Below, in pieces: positions 22,890 through 23,280 of a stretch of DNA of 23,280 nucleotides (within the stretch, counting starts at the first letter, position 1; every line of letters starts with the position of its first letter). Made by a program: the position numbers and the translations under genes. This DNA comes from JBJEQG01 sp051881635 (GTDB lineage: Bacteria; Bacillota; Clostridia; Oscillospirales; Acutalibacteraceae), in assembly GCA_051881635.1 (NCBI GenBank), contig JBJEQG010000038.1, positions 1 to 23,280 on the forward strand, given 5' to 3'. The notes beneath the pieces were generated by a model. It saw nothing but the letters and a program-made list of their open reading frames with translations. It was not told the DNA's origin and made no database searches.

Positions 22890-23150
22890 TTATGCAGTTG
22901 CATTAAGTTTGCGGGCAAGAGCGGATTTCTTTCTTGCGGCAGTATTTTTGTGGAGAATACCCTTAGCGGCAGCCTGGTCAATTTTCTTGATAGCGGCACG
23001 AACGGATTGCTCCTTATCTGCGGCATTGCTCTCAACAGCAGACTGAGCTTTTTTGATAGAAGTTTTCAAAGCAGAGTTGCAAGCCTTGTTTCTTGCTGTT
23101 TTTGTAGCGATAACTTTAACACGCTTCTTAGCTGATTTAATATTCGGCAT
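22890..23150 (-). CDS. rpsT: 30S ribosomal protein S20
   Basis: An 86-residue, strongly basic, all-helical ribosomal protein that binds 16S rRNA early in assembly of the small subunit. The start MPNIKSAKKRVKV and the later ARNKACNSALKTSIKKA and GILHKNTAARKKSALARKL are the S20 signature, and the length is standard. ATG 23150 is seven bases after AAGGAGG (23158-23164). It has its own promoter and terminator, as expected for a monocistronic rpsT. Confidence 0.97.
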   Translation of the reverse strand: MPNIKSAKKRVKVIATKTARNKACNSALKTSIKKAQSAVESNAADKEQSVRAAIKKIDQAAAKGILHKNTAARKKSALARKLNATA

Positions 23151-23187
23151 GAGGACACCTCCTTACACATTAACTTGCGTACATCTA

Positions 23188-23216
23188 ATAATAACACTAT
23201 TTTCTGCAAATTGCAA
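23188..23216 (-). promoter_or_regulatory. Promoter of rpsT
   Basis: Minus strand TTGCAA (23211-23216), 17-base spacer, TATTAT (23188-23193). Bases 23217-23280 beyond it show nothing recognisable. Confidence 0.78.
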
Positions 23217-23280
23217 GTGCTTTTTTCATGTTTATGATAAAGCGTCGATTTTAATAAAATTTATTCGGGTTTATTGGTGT

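Overview
The window looks like a low-to-moderate G+C Gram-positive chromosome segment from the class Clostridia, probably an Oscillospirales/Ruminococcaceae-like gut bacterium. This is inferred from AGGAGG-type ribosome binding sites, strong sigma-A-type promoters, a thrS T-box leader, a queT gene behind a preQ1-type leader, a GlgC/GlgD pair, lipoprotein signal peptides ending in TACGGS, and a SpoVB-like flippase. No rRNA, tRNA, CRISPR array, transposase or phage gene was recognised. Most genes are ordinary chromosomal genes. Three runs of exactly 100 N (3126-3225, 9584-9683, 19179-19278) are scaffold gaps; two lie in or beside clearly repetitive sequence and the third lies in a low-complexity linker.

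Layout. 1-234 holds no gene, only the thrS terminator. 235-3458 (minus strand) carries thrS with a T-box leader and, upstream of it, a lipoprotein gene broken by gap 1. 3515-5197 (plus strand) holds queT with promoter, preQ1 leader and terminator, then a class I methyltransferase gene bounded by two copies of the queT tail plus terminator. 5207-6086 (minus) is a second, paralogous lipoprotein. 6116-6962 has an operator-like inverted repeat and a HAD-family hydrolase. 7192-13677 is a four-gene glycogen synthesis operon, glgB-glgC-glgD-glgA; GlgB ends in a long Lys/Glu/Pro repeat tail interrupted by gap 2. 13713-14048 is a two-LysM protein without a signal peptide, convergent with a SpoVB/MOP-type flippase (14096-15622, minus). 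15788-18045 holds degV and a MATE exporter. 18097-18921 (minus) is an unrecognised protein. 18922-19370 is a long intergenic region with hairpins, an orphan terminator, a promoter and gap 3. 19371-22470 contains a DUF3592-like membrane protein, a trans-aconitate methyltransferase (tam) and a zinc-ribbon/TM/TPR protein. 22572-23216 (minus) has a 49-residue single-TM microprotein and rpsT.

How the genes work together. GlgC and GlgD make ADP-glucose, GlgA polymerises it and GlgB branches the chain, so the central block is a complete glycogen-building unit. Translation genes (thrS, rpsT) lie at the two ends. QueT imports a queuosine precursor and its leader would close the loop by sensing preQ1. 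The rest are envelope and transport functions.

The most interesting observations are the methyltransferase cassette inside a duplicated queT terminator, the repeat tail on GlgB, the thrS promoter whose -35 lies inside the preceding lipoprotein gene, the 55-bp AT-rich duplicate with a perfect palindrome around gap 3, the 49-residue membrane protein, and an uncertain, possibly ATT, start for the flippase.
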